The notes under the pieces: generated by a model
Told to the model about the DNA's origin: nothing
Database searches by the model: none
The model's input: only the letters and a program-made list of their open reading frames with translations
Shown here: piece after piece, positions 44,909 through 55,374 of the stretch
Numbering within the stretch: the stretch's first letter is position 1
How the letters are laid out: each line of letters begins with the position of its first letter
Translations under genes and position numbers: made by a program
DNA from: Gongronella butleri
Taxonomy: Eukaryota; Mucoromycota; Mucoromycetes; Mucorales; Cunninghamellaceae
Length of the DNA stretch: 64,000 bases
Reading direction: 5' to 3'
NCBI GenBank assembly: GCA_025201375.1
Contig: JAIWZP010000030.1
Coordinates: forward strand, 310,001-374,000

Positions 44909-47900
44909 TTATTGTGGTGGGCGAGCGGGGCGCGGTTGGGGGCTTTGTGATGGCGCGTAAGGGTGGTGCAATGGTGGCACCGAGCCACTTGACGATTGAT
45001 TCCGCGGTGGAGGGGGCCGTGGCCCGTATGGTGGGCGTGGATGAGCTGGGTGGGGTCGAGGATGTGCTGGAGGTGGCGGTCGCTGCTGATACGGCTGCTG
45101 CATTGGCCGCATGGGTCGCGGTTGGCCTGCTGGGTGCATCGGACGTGGCTGCGGTGCCATTGGGCGCGCGTGTGGTGGCTGATTTTGTTGCATTTGTGGT
45201 TGTGGCTGCGGCGGGCGTGTGTTGATCATGGGTGGACGTGGGTGGTGGCCGTGTGGTTGTTGATTTTGCATATTTTGCATGTTTTGCACGTTTTGGGCAT
45301 TTTGGTGAATTTGCTGCTGCTGAGGAGGCAATTGAGGCTGTTGTGGGGGCAATTGGGGCTGTGGTGTACCTGGTGCGGGTTCTGGGGGGCGGAAGGTTGG
45401 GTAATAGCCCGATGTTGCCTTGCCTGGGGCCTCTTTGGACGGATCAAAGTAATGGACGGTGGTTGGCGTGGTGTTGTTGGCGTCTGATTCTTGGCCATTG
45501 GTTGGCGTAGCTGGTGTTCCCGGGACGATGGTGGATGTGGGCGATTGGCCTGCGGACATGGGGGTGTTTGGATGTGTGGGTCCAAGTTCACGCAATTTCC
45601 GTTCTCGTCGCTTGAGTGCCCTAATGCGCTTGCGCTCGTAATCTTCCCAGCGGCGCAGCGGCACCTTTGTCGGATCAAAGTCGCCGTCCTTTGCACCGTG
45701 CACGTCCTTTTTCACATCACCGCCGCCCGTGATCTTGCGCGTCTCGCCCCACGAAAAGTCGTCAAAGTGCCAGTACGAGTACACGGGCAGCACAAAATTC
45801 CAGATCGGCAGCGCAAGCAAATAAACCAGCATCCACACCAAATACACCCATTTGTGCGTCGTGATCAGGATCAAAAACGCCGGTGAGAACAACACGACAA
45901 TCAAAAGTACGAGCGGCACGGCAACCATAAAGCTGTCAATCGTGATTTGCGCAAGATTGATCACCAGCACGGCCGTCAGTACAATCGCCACAGGCAGCGT
46001 CAGCGTGCCAATCAAATCCATCACAATCACAAATTGCATCGAAAAACAAAACGTGCCGCACAAATTGCGCACAAGCACAAGCTCAAACAGATTGTGGATC
46101 GTGGAATTGATCCACCGCCGCCGCTGCGACAAGAGCACCTTGAATTCCTCCGGCACAATCGTCTTGCACACCTAAAATAGAAGAAGAAGCGCGTCAATTT
46201 CTATTGAAACGCGTCCAATCCAATTGGCCGCCAGGATGCGTCCAATGCAGCCCCGACGCATGTAATCGCGATGATACGCATCAATTTCGCTCCAAAACGC
46301 GTCAATTTCACTCCAAAACGCGTCGATTGCCCTCCAAAAGCGCGTCGATTAGCCCCCGTCCCCCTTTTTTTCTTCCTTTCTCTTACCGCTTGAGGTGTGA
46401 ATACCATCTTGCGATAAGGGAAATTACGCAGCATGAGTGTGGTGAGGAAACGATCCTCACCAAGCAAGAGCAGGTTCTTTTGATGCAATGTGTCGACCGT
46501 GTTTTGCGAATATTCTTGGACGATTTCCGGCTTTGTGATGATGGGCACCCAGTCGCCGTCGCCCTTGCGTGCCTTGAGCCTGTACATGGAGAAGCAACCG
46601 GGCAAACAGGTGACACCACCAAAGACGCTTTCAAAGCCTTTGGCCATATGGTGAGAGATGAAATACTCGTATACCTGGATGGCCGTGACCCAGGAGCTGC
46701 GCTTGTTAGCAATCTTTGTCTCGCCGCACAGGCCCATGATCAGATTGTCGTTGATCATGGAATTGACGAGCAAACGCAGCGAGTGAATCTCGACTTTGGT
46801 GTCGGCATCCACCATGAGCACCAATTCAAACAAATCCGGCGTCACGCCCATCAGGTGCGTGATCTTTTGGAATAAATCATAGTCGAGCGGCGTCATGCGG
46901 TCATTGTACGTGACACGGCTGAAGAAATTCATCAGAATCAGCTGCGAATCGCGTTTGCCTCGATTGCCGGCCTTTGGCTTGTCTTGCTCCGTTGGATTGC
47001 CAACCTTGACAATCAAGATCATCGGCACCTGGTGGCCCTGGCACACTGCAAAAAAAAAAAAAAAAAGAGGAGGCAATTGAGTGTGAATTTCGTCCTGCAC
47101 ACCGTTTTTTTTTGTCGAGTTTTTAAATTTTTTTTTTTTACCATAGTGACCGGCGTACACCTTGGCTCGGTTGTACATTTTTTGGCCATTGGCGACGGCA
47201 ATATAGGGCTGTGGCTCCGGATCGGCGAGGTCCGGGCGAGTGGGATCAAAGGAAACGAGGGAAAGACACATTTCTGGCGTAGAGATGGTCTCGCCCGAGC
47301 CAGTGATTATGCCATCGGCGATCAAAAAGAGCAGCTTGCGATCGTCTGGGTATGTTGTGCGCGAAAGAGACTCGACCGTGGCGCGGATGCCCTCTGTATT
47401 CTCGGAATAACAGGTGATCAGCATCACTGTGTACAAATCGTTGCCAACGTGCGCCATGTTTGCGGGCGGCAGCGGGGCCATTTCCATCATGGCGCCCTTT
47501 TGCGCGGCGTCATCCGGGTAAGGTGGCGGCAATGCCGGTGTGCGTGCGAGTTTGCGCGAAATGAACCAAGAAAAGATGAGTGCCATGAGGAAACGTGCAA
47601 GGACGATGGAAAGCACAATGGCAAGCGAACAATACAAGATGACGGACGCTACAAAGCAGCCGGGCGTCGCCTTGTCAATGTGGCCTGCACGGTATTTGGC
47701 GACCATGCAATTGACGGCCGCTTTGAGCTCCGGTGTCCGAAAGAGGTATTTTGTCGCGTCGCGTCCGCCGGCGGCAAACGGCTGGGTGAGCACGAGTCGA
47801 ATCAGGGCGTCCATGTCGTCGCCAGGCACAGGTTGCGGGAATGCGTTGATGTATGGGTCCATGTTGAGCACATTGCCGTCAATCACAAAGTAATTGCGCA

Positions 47901-49051
47901 GCGCGGGCGCGGCCAATTGCTGCCAATCGTACCCGACAAGACGCGTCGAATTGACGATCTGCAGCTTGGCATACGTGGCCGGCAGCAAGGCGCCCAGTGG
48001 ACATCCCTCGTATCCTGCTTTTTTGTCGCACGGATCGAATTGCACCGCGTGGAACCGCTGGGCCACAGGGTCCGCGCATTCAACCAATTGCTTGCCGTGC
48101 TGGAAATAATTCGTCACGTCCGTGCCAGGGATCCGATTGGAGAAATCAATGTCATCAGTCGCCTTGACATGCGTCACATTGAATTGCCACCCGGAAATGC
48201 CCAAGAGATTCACTTTTTTAAAATGTGCAACAAAGAGAAATATGAAATGTAGGATAAAAAAAAAAGAGAAATACAAAAGAGATATAAAAAGAGAGAGGAT
48301 GAGTGCTTTTTTGTTTGCGTTTTGTTGCATTTTTGCTATTATTTTTTTTTTTGCAAGTTTTACCGCTGTTGAGGGTGTCGTTGTAAGATGCATAGATTTG
48401 TTGATTGTTTGCCTGGTCGGGAGGGCACATGACGCTGCCGAGGCCGATGGTGATAAAGGCGACAAAGGCACCAAGGGAGGCAATTAAGAAGCAAAGGGCG
48501 ATTTTCTCGCGCCAGGCCTGCTGCATGGAAGGGTCGGTCTTTCCACAGGCTTGAAGGCATGGCGGTGGTGCCCAAAAGGTCACGGCGCGCGAGAAAAACA
48601 CCCATGGATCGAACCAAACTTGACTTTGTGTGGATTTGCCGGTCAACAGCGGTGCAGGCTCTTGGTAGCGATCCGGGCGGATCAATGTGCGGCCTCGCTG
48701 CATGTTGTGGCTCGCATTGGCGATGGAATTGGCGCCGGGGACCATGCGACGCGTCGGTGCGCGGCCGAGAGTCGTGGGTTTGCGACCAATGGCATCATTT
48801 TGCTGCTGTTGTTGCTGCTGCTGTTGCCCTGGTGGCCCTTGCTGCTGCTGCTGCTGCATCTGATGCATCTGCTGCTGCTGATGCTGATAATGGATGCCGG
48901 GGGGCCGTGCTGCCGTCGTATATGCATAAGACTGCTGCTGCTGCTGCTGCTGCTGTTGCTGAGGATGCGGCTGCGGCGCGCCAGGAGGAGGGTATCGATG
49001 CTGTTGTTGTTGCTGCGGCTGCGGCTGCTGATGCTGCTGCTGCGACGCCAT
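44909..49051 (-). CDS. Chitin synthase, division 2 (class IV-like), with poly-Gln and Pro/Gln-rich tails
   Basis: Plasma-membrane enzyme that polymerises UDP-GlcNAc into chitin. Exons 49051-48364, 48212-47142, 47045-46387 and 46171-44909 join to 1226 residues. An N-terminal tail of ~110 residues is almost all Gln/His/Pro (CAG/CTG-type repeats, 48795-49045). Helices follow near [20 protein letters not shown], then a cytochrome-b5-like stretch ([20 protein letters not shown]). Catalytic marks: [22 protein letters not shown] (DxD), GEDRFLT (EDR) and [12 protein letters not shown] (QRRRW). A helix cluster and a long C-terminal tail of Pro, Gln, His and Met follow. Class IV (Chs3-like) is my best guess from the layout. 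The frame stays open through intron 2 without the correct phase issue (it is 99 nt), so retention would add 33 residues. Tails this low in complexity are unusual for the family. Confidence 0.93.
48795..49045 (-). repeat. CAG/CTG trinucleotide-rich segment coding poly-Gln
   Basis: On the plus strand several (CTG)n and TTG/CTG runs code, on the minus strand, Gln runs of 4-10 within the chitin synthase N-terminus. Mixed CAA/CAG codons show that the amino acid is kept rather than only a DNA repeat expanding. Confidence 0.85.
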
Positions 49052-49489
49052 AGAAGAGGGGGAATTAGCAAAAATATAATGTACAACAAAAGGGCGAAAA
49101 TGGACGAGCAAAACAAAAAAGATTGGGATGAAAAGAAAGGGAAGAGAAAAAGAGGAAAAAAAAAAAAAAAGGGATGCCCAGAATGAAGAAAAAAAAGGGT
49201 TGTCAGTTGCTTAATAGGGAGAGGCGCATGGGGAAGGGAGCACGCATAAAAAAAAGTATTGAGTTGAAGCGTGTGTGTGTGTGTGTGTGTGTGTATATTT
49301 GTGTGTGTGCCGTGTTTCTATGTGATGCGAAATAAGGAGGCACCGAGAGTGCGATAAAAAGGGGATGCCAATTGGGCATGGTGCGTGAAAAAGGGGGGGT
49401 TAAAAAGAGCTCAAAACGTAGGCAGATCAAATAAAATCAGTCCATAAATACCAATGGAAGGGGAATTGATGAATACAACCTTTTTTTTT
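49052..49489. other. Intergenic region between RPC37 and the chitin synthase
   Basis: About 440 bp, upstream of the chitin synthase start. It holds A-runs (49156-49170) and a (GT)n microsatellite (about 49271-49293, then GTGTGTGTG near 49301). No gene is seen. Confidence 0.5.
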
Positions 49490-49737
49490 TTATTTCAACC
49501 CGCTCAACTGATCCAAAAAGGCGGCTGGCGTCGTGGTGCTCTTAAGGTGGGCCTGACTCGCGCAATACAGGCCCTGGTATGCTGCCTCGGCCTCGGGCGA
49601 CTAGGAAAAAAAAAAAGAAAAAAAAAAAGAGAATAAGTATACGAAGATCATCGTTTGGTCAAATGTTGTCACGGCGAGTGCCAATTGACACGCGGCCAGC
49701 GATGCGCGCGCAACGTCGCGGATGGAGCGTGATCAAT

Positions 49738-49771
<34 letters not shown>

Positions 49772-51002
49772 GGGTTTTCATTCTCCGCTTACGTGTTCAT
49801 CGTAATAGGTGACATTTTCCCAAGTCTCTTCATCGGCATTGCGGACGGCCATCGAGTACAGGTTGCGGCGCGTCGCATTGTGAGCATCGCCTTGCTTCAT
49901 GGACACCTAAAACACACACAAGAAAAAAAAAGATCGGTGAGTCGATGGTCCAGAAAAAAAAGGGGGCTGAGTGTGAGCCAAGGAGTGGGATGGGGTGGTT
50001 GAAAGGAGGAAAAGGGGGGAGGGAGGGAGGGCAATTGGGTCCACGTGAAGGGGGTTGTCAACTTGCCTGCAGTGTCTGGGGCTCTCCCTTTTCCTGGCGC
50101 TTCTTCTCTTCTTGCCGCTCCACCTCTTGGATGCGCCGATTCACCGCCTTGACCTTGTCGTCGATCTTGTCCAAGTAATTGAACCCAGGACGCATCTGGA
50201 TCATCGTGTTCAAGGGCGTCACGTGCAGGTCGCCTATATATAATTTGAAAAAGGTGAGAAATGACTTGTATTCGCTTAATTTGCGTGCATTTCCAGCCCA
50301 CCGCCCACTCGCTTTGCAAGCTAATGCCCATTCTTTTTCATCTCATTTCCACCATTTGCTTGTCCTTTTTTTTTTTTTCCTCACATTTTTCATGTTTTGT
50401 CCCTTTTTTTTTTTACCTTCATGAATGACGCCGACGAGATAATTTGTTTGCGTGGGGACGCGTGTTGATGTGAGTGTGATCTTGTCGAGCAACTCTTCGT
50501 CTTTTTTGGGTGCCGAGTGGAAACCTTGTCGCTCGTTTTCAACTTCTTCCATGCGGCGATCGTACGCGGTCTTCATTGCCTTGTCGTGAGTGCCCATGGC
50601 GAATTCCTCACCGCGCTCGGGGTTGTACTGCGCAGATCGCGTGTCGAGCGGCAGGTCGAGCTGCACCATCTTTGCATTGGGCTTAATGCGCGCCGCCACG
50701 GGGCCCTGCCTTGGCTGGAAGGGGATTTGACGCATAGGATATTGCAGCAAGTATAAAAATTTGGACAGCGAGTTGCTCAGGTACACAGGCAGCTCCGCAA
50801 CAACCGGATCAGACTCATCGTAGAACATGGCGCTGTCGTCCTCTTCTTCTTCCTCTTCTTCTTCTTCTTCCTCGCTTCCAATGAGTTCGTCTTGCTCATC
50901 GCCCGCACCAGCAGGCGTGTCCGCTGGCGAATCATCAATCACCATCGCGTCCTTCTCAGGCGCCTTGTCGTGCGCCGCGGTGTCGTGCTTGTCTTCCTCC
51001 AT
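49490..51002 (-). CDS. RPC37: RNA polymerase III subunit RPC37/RPC5
   Basis: Subunit of the Pol III Rpc37-Rpc53 heterodimer that acts in initiation, termination and reinitiation on tRNA and 5S genes. Exons 51002-50417, 50233-50067, 49906-49793 and 49600-49490; 325 residues. A very acidic N-terminus (GSEEEEEEEEEEEDD) leads to the Sin/RPC5 domain: DPVVAELPVYLSN, KFLYLLQYPMRQIPF, PRQGPVAARIKPNAKMVQLD, then DLHVTPLNTMIQMRPGFNYL. The C-terminal exons (VSMKQGDAHNATRRNL, WENVTYYDEH, SPEAEAAYQGLYCAS) complete it. Intron 2 begins GCAAGT, a GC-AG intron (50066 down to 49907); the nearest GT would break the phase. Intron 3 contains a 31-A run (49740-49770 on the plus strand, T in the transcript). Confidence 0.93.
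49740..49770. repeat. Homopolymer, 31 A, in RPC37 intron 3
   Basis: Uninterrupted run of A on the plus strand; in the RPC37 transcript it is a U-run inside the 192-nt third intron. Confidence 0.9.
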
Positions 51003-53468
51003 GGCCAAAAATAAAAGAAAGATCAAACAAAAAAATGAGTAAAATAGGGAAGAACAACGAGAGGCGCGGGCATCATTTGGGCGCAGCTCCACGCCGGACC
51101 ACCGCACAGCGATGTTCAAGCCCCGCCATGCTGACATTCAATTCTGCAGGATCCATTTCAATTTTTTCAAGGTGAAAACCGCAAATTGTCAAAGTTATCG
51201 TTCTGATCCTGTCAATGAAGCAGGCTGAAATTGCACAGGAATCTGTAGCGCATTCAAGACGCTCGTTGAGTGCAAGCTTTGAGCATCCAGGGTGCTGTTT
51301 TTCGCGTGTAAAAAATGGTTCGAATGCTCAAAATTGGGATTTGATGGGCAGGTTGTCAGTTTTACTTTGTCATACGCATACGGTGCGCGCTTGAAAGTTG
51401 GAGTTGCTGAACTTTTTCGACGTGTTGTGCACGTTGCGGCTCAAGCGGCTTATTTAAACATGGTGCAAAACATGTTTTTTAATAATTTTAGACGAAAACT
51501 TGGCAAATTCATCCATCTGATGGTTCCGGCTGCTTTTTTAGAACTACAACATGACATGGAAACCGAAAGAAGAAAAGTACATGCCCGGCACGAGGTGATT
51601 ATGTAGCCTTCTTGGTGAGCACATGGCAAGCTGACTGATTTGGCTGTCGTTTTTTGGTGATTTCACAAGACTGAGTAATTCAATTGCTGAATAAAGTTGC
51701 CATTCACCGGTGTTTTGCCCTCATTTCTCATCTGTTGTAATTTCGGGACCCTTTGGCCATGCTTGTCCAGGGATGTCCTTAAAATAGTTTATTTTAGCAA
51801 AATTTGACTTTATCTGGTTAACCAGGTTGCTGCAGCTTCTTGAAACACATCGCAACGTGAAATGGCGAGCTGGAAACCCCGCGTAAACCTCTTTGATCAA
51901 CTGTCAGTGGTCATTGTGGCGCACAACAAGCAAACCCAAAAATGAGCTGTTTGGAGCCTCCAAGAAGAAATCCAAAATGCGGGTCCTCAGAATCCCGTCA
52001 AACCTACGCACTCGATGCGGGAAATGGAGTAACCACGATGCATGCCAAAAAAGAGGGAGGTACAATACCTCGATGGCGAGCAGTGAGCAATTTATGTTTA
52101 AATTTCAACAGCGATTTGCACGGGAAAAACGCGCCCAGAGAGTCGCGTTAACGCGTCCACCAGAAAGAGACACTTCAGCTGCATGGAATTGAAAAGGAAC
52201 AGACGCGTGTAACTCGACGCCTGACGCGGTTTGTCGCGCGTCGAAAATTATTAATGATTTTGAAACCGCGTCCTCAATGCCAAAAAATCGCTTTTTTCAT
52301 TGATCATCAATACCCACGTACGCAGCTAGTCGCGTTATTTCTGATTGTATTTGATTTTTGAAGATACAGGCATTTTTAGTCAAACTGTCCTTGAGCTGAA
52401 AATATCACCTCAAAAGCATTTTTCGCGGAAACCAGCAATTAGACTCCCGGTTTTTATTGCATTTTTGCTGGTGAATGAGACGGATTCACTTGATGGTGTG
52501 AATAGCGCGGCTATCTGAGGACCTAAATTTTACGATTTTCCGGCGGTCAACTTTACCCCTTGGTAAATTGGCGATTTTTTAAAATGGTTATTGCGCAGCA
52601 TCTGATGATCGAAATGCCGCGACGGTAGGCTTGGGTGATGGAGAAACCCTGGAATCGATGGTTCAGACAGCTAATTGCGGAGTATTTTGTGAAAGAACTG
52701 ACAAAAAAGCAAAATACAATAAAAACGCAGCTATCGCGAGTTTCTCGACCACCTGTGAATATTTGGCCTCCGGCGTTTACTTGATATTCACAAGAGCAAT
52801 TGGCAAATCATGATAATCACTTCAAGGCGGCCCAGCATTGCATGGAACCATAGGCTCTCGGCAGCCACATATTGTTTTTTTTTTAAAATTCTTGTTTTTC
52901 TTGGTAGGAGTGTCATTTGTTGTTCTGAGCCTTGATAGAAAATAATCTAGAATCGAAGGTATAAATGACCAAAGCGAAGCATACAAATTCAGACAGTCTG
53001 AAAGCGAGAAAATTGAGATTTTGTCATTTTTTTAAGGAAAACCGCAATTGCTCGCTGACCACAAGATCTACAGGGATATCTCCAACTTTTTTAGGTGACC
53101 ACCAATAGGTAACTTATCATAGAACTCAATTCATCGCATTTGAAACTGCATCTTCCGATGATGATTATGAACGCGTATCATGCATTTAAACAAAAAAAAT
53201 GGGCCAAATGCTCCTGCTTGCGTATTGACTTCTTGCGAGTTCTTACAGGTTCGTGACAATTGGCTTTATCAACGTTTCTAACTCTTGAAATCGTCCTGAA
53301 TTTGCGTTGCTTTTGTCAAAATTGGCAAAACGAAGAAAAGGGACATATTTGATGCATTAAACACGCCTGGAAGTTCCTGGGCAAGTCCGAATTGTCAAGA
53401 ATCGTGTGCAGCATCATTAAAGCTGCGCGCGGACTTTCAATCCCATCCTCTTCTTTTTCTTTCTTTGC
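51003..53468. other. AT-rich gene-poor region
   Basis: About 2.5 kb between RPC37 and APH1 with no supportable gene. Frames at 51292-51606 (104 codons; contains GARLKVGVAELFRRVVHVAA) and 51893-52192 have no known motif and poor support. The style (many short conserved-looking pieces, AT-rich, no homopolymer-rich introns) resembles the decayed islands at 11.6 and 19.8 kb, but the TACAGTATCATAC motif is not evident here. The last ~40 bp before 53469 are pyrimidine-rich, fitting the APH1 leader. Confidence 0.5.
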
Positions 53469-54567
53469 ATGTCCCTGTACACTTTTTTTGGCTGCCTGTT
53501 CACGGCCTATGGTCCTATTCTCGCCATCTTCTTCCTGTATATTGGGCTGCACGCGCAGCACGTACTGCTGACTGTTGCAAGGTATGCCTTCTTTTTCTCG
53601 TGCAAATGGACGACATGGTACGCTTCTTACCTCGATTTTCCTTTGAAAGTGCGTTCTTTTGCCTGTTTGCGCTGCTCATCTCCAGTGTAATATGGTATCT
53701 CGCAAAGCCCGTGCAGCACAACCTGAGCATTGCCGTGATGTACAGCGTGGCCATTCAGGAATTGTTTCGGTGGTTTTACTTTTTATTGCTGCAGCGCGCT
53801 GAAAAGGGCATGAACGCGGTCACACGGAATCCGCGCTCGCCTTACAACCGCATCCTCTATGCCTTTGGTAAGCAAATTCGCCAATGGATGCCCATTGGTG
53901 CCAATTGGGCGCAAGCGCGGCGCGCTCATCTATGCATTTGTCTTGTTTTTGATTGTTTTTATCTAGTTGCCGGGTATGGTTACGCATTAACGACGTCGCT
54001 TGTCAGCTATATTTCGGTTCTTGCCGAGTCGCTGGGTCCAGGGATGCTGAAAGTGCCTTCGTATCACGTGGCGGATGCTTTCTTTGTCTACGGTAAGCCC
54101 CATAAAACAAAGACAATTATGCGCTGTGCATTGACCACCTGGTCCAATTTGTATTTTCCAGCCGTCACCACGACCCTGTTCTCGCTGTTGCATATGGCTT
54201 GGATGATCATCGCCTTTGACGGCTTTGCTACAGGGCAATGGATTGGCACGCTCGAGATTTTGTGGGTGATTGTCTCTCATTATGGCGCATCGTACTCGGT
54301 AAGCACAATTGCGCGGTGGAAACGCGCGCATTGGACATCCACCGTGGCAAAGGACGCGTGTTTTGTGTGGCAATTGGCAGCGTGCTAGGAGGCATGAAAG
54401 ATGCGTGACATTGACGTTTTTTTTATTTTTAGTCGCTGCTGAGTACGTGGGACGTGTACCTAGGGTGCATTTACGCGATTGTGATTCAGGTTGTGATTCT
54501 GGGCATCTCCATTGGCGTCATTTACGCGTCATTGACGATGCATCCTGCACACACGCACTCTCTATGA
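53469..54567 (+). CDS. APH1: APH-1 homologue, gamma-secretase subunit
   Basis: Scaffold subunit of gamma-secretase, the intramembrane aspartyl protease complex with presenilin, nicastrin and PEN-2. Exons 53469-53581, 53650-53867, 53967-54092, 54162-54298 and 54433-54567 join in phase to 242 residues (human APH1A 265). The start MSLYTFFGCLFTAYGPILAI is strikingly like animal APH-1 (TFFGC, FGP). IQELFRWFYFLLLQRAEKGM matches helix 3 and the loop. Helix 4 reads VAGYGYALTTSLVSYISVLA then ESLGPGML: the GxxxGxxxG of animals is here G-x3-A-x3-S, small residues kept. The two functional histidines are present, in LLHMAWMIIAFD (helix 5) and VSHYGASYS (helix 6). Seven hydrophobic helices are seen. The C-terminus is short (MHPAHTHSL). 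No other complex subunit lies in the window. Confidence 0.92.
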
Positions 54568-55374
54568 TTCATGATCCAATTGATCTGGCCCTGGGGTCGT
54601 TTGTGATCGACGCCTGACCCACACCGCTGGTCTAGACTCCTGCTGCATGCCTTAATGGACCCAAATTGTCCATGGACCCAATGCTCAATGGCCAATGGCC
54701 AATGGTCTTTTTTCATGATTTTCCAATGATACCCTATTTTCACTTTTTTTTCATCCATTGTGTGCTCCCCCATCCAAGCTTATTTTTTGTATTTAATTCA
54801 GTCGCATCTTTGTCCAAAGAAAAGCACATGCAATTATAGAGTGGGCATAGCGAGCCACGCCGAGATAGGCCGATCACGCTTTTATTTTTGACTTTTTGGA
54901 AAGAGAAAAAAGGGATTCCACGTTACACAAGCGGTTCGTGCGAGCAACCCCGCAGCATGCAATGAGAGAAAGGGAAAAGAGAGAGAGAAAAAAAAAAGGG
55001 TTCCCATTCTTCCGTCAACCTTGATGGGCCCATGAAAAGGGAAAAAAGGTCCCGTCTATCCCAGGAACACACGCCAAGGGAAATTCATGCAGTGCACCCT
55101 GAACACAAAGCGGGGGGCAAACGACGCACTGGCCTGGCAACAAGTTCTTGAGAAAGCGAAAGACGCGAAAAAAGCCGAAGAAAAAAAATGCTTTATTTTT
55201 TGCAAAAAAAAATTAGTAAAGTGTAAGCTTGGCAGATCAACAATGAACAAAAAAAAAAATGGTGAACACAGATGCTGGGAAAAGAAAAAGGAGGATGGGG
55301 GACGCGCATTCCGAATATGAGTACGATCCACAAATCAATCATGAATCGTCACGCAAAAAAAAAAAAAGCGCGTT
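54568..55374. other. Convergent spacer APH1 / Frizzled-like gene
   Basis: About 800 bp between two convergent genes. It contains a small repeat CCAATGGCCAATGGCCAATGG-like cluster (about 54690-54708) and A-runs (54985-55000, 55185-55260, 55355-55366). No gene is supported. Confidence 0.5.

Noticed and set aside
46984..48252. 422-codon plus-strand frame
   Set aside because: Antisense shadow of the chitin synthase; the composition (many His, Gly, Val) reflects its codon bias.
48551..49186. Plus-strand frame with poly-Leu
   Set aside because: It is the antisense of the CAG/CAA repeat that codes Gln in the chitin synthase.
51292..51606. 104-codon frame in the AT-rich region
   Set aside because: No known motif and no supporting neighbours; could be a relic but cannot be supported as a gene.
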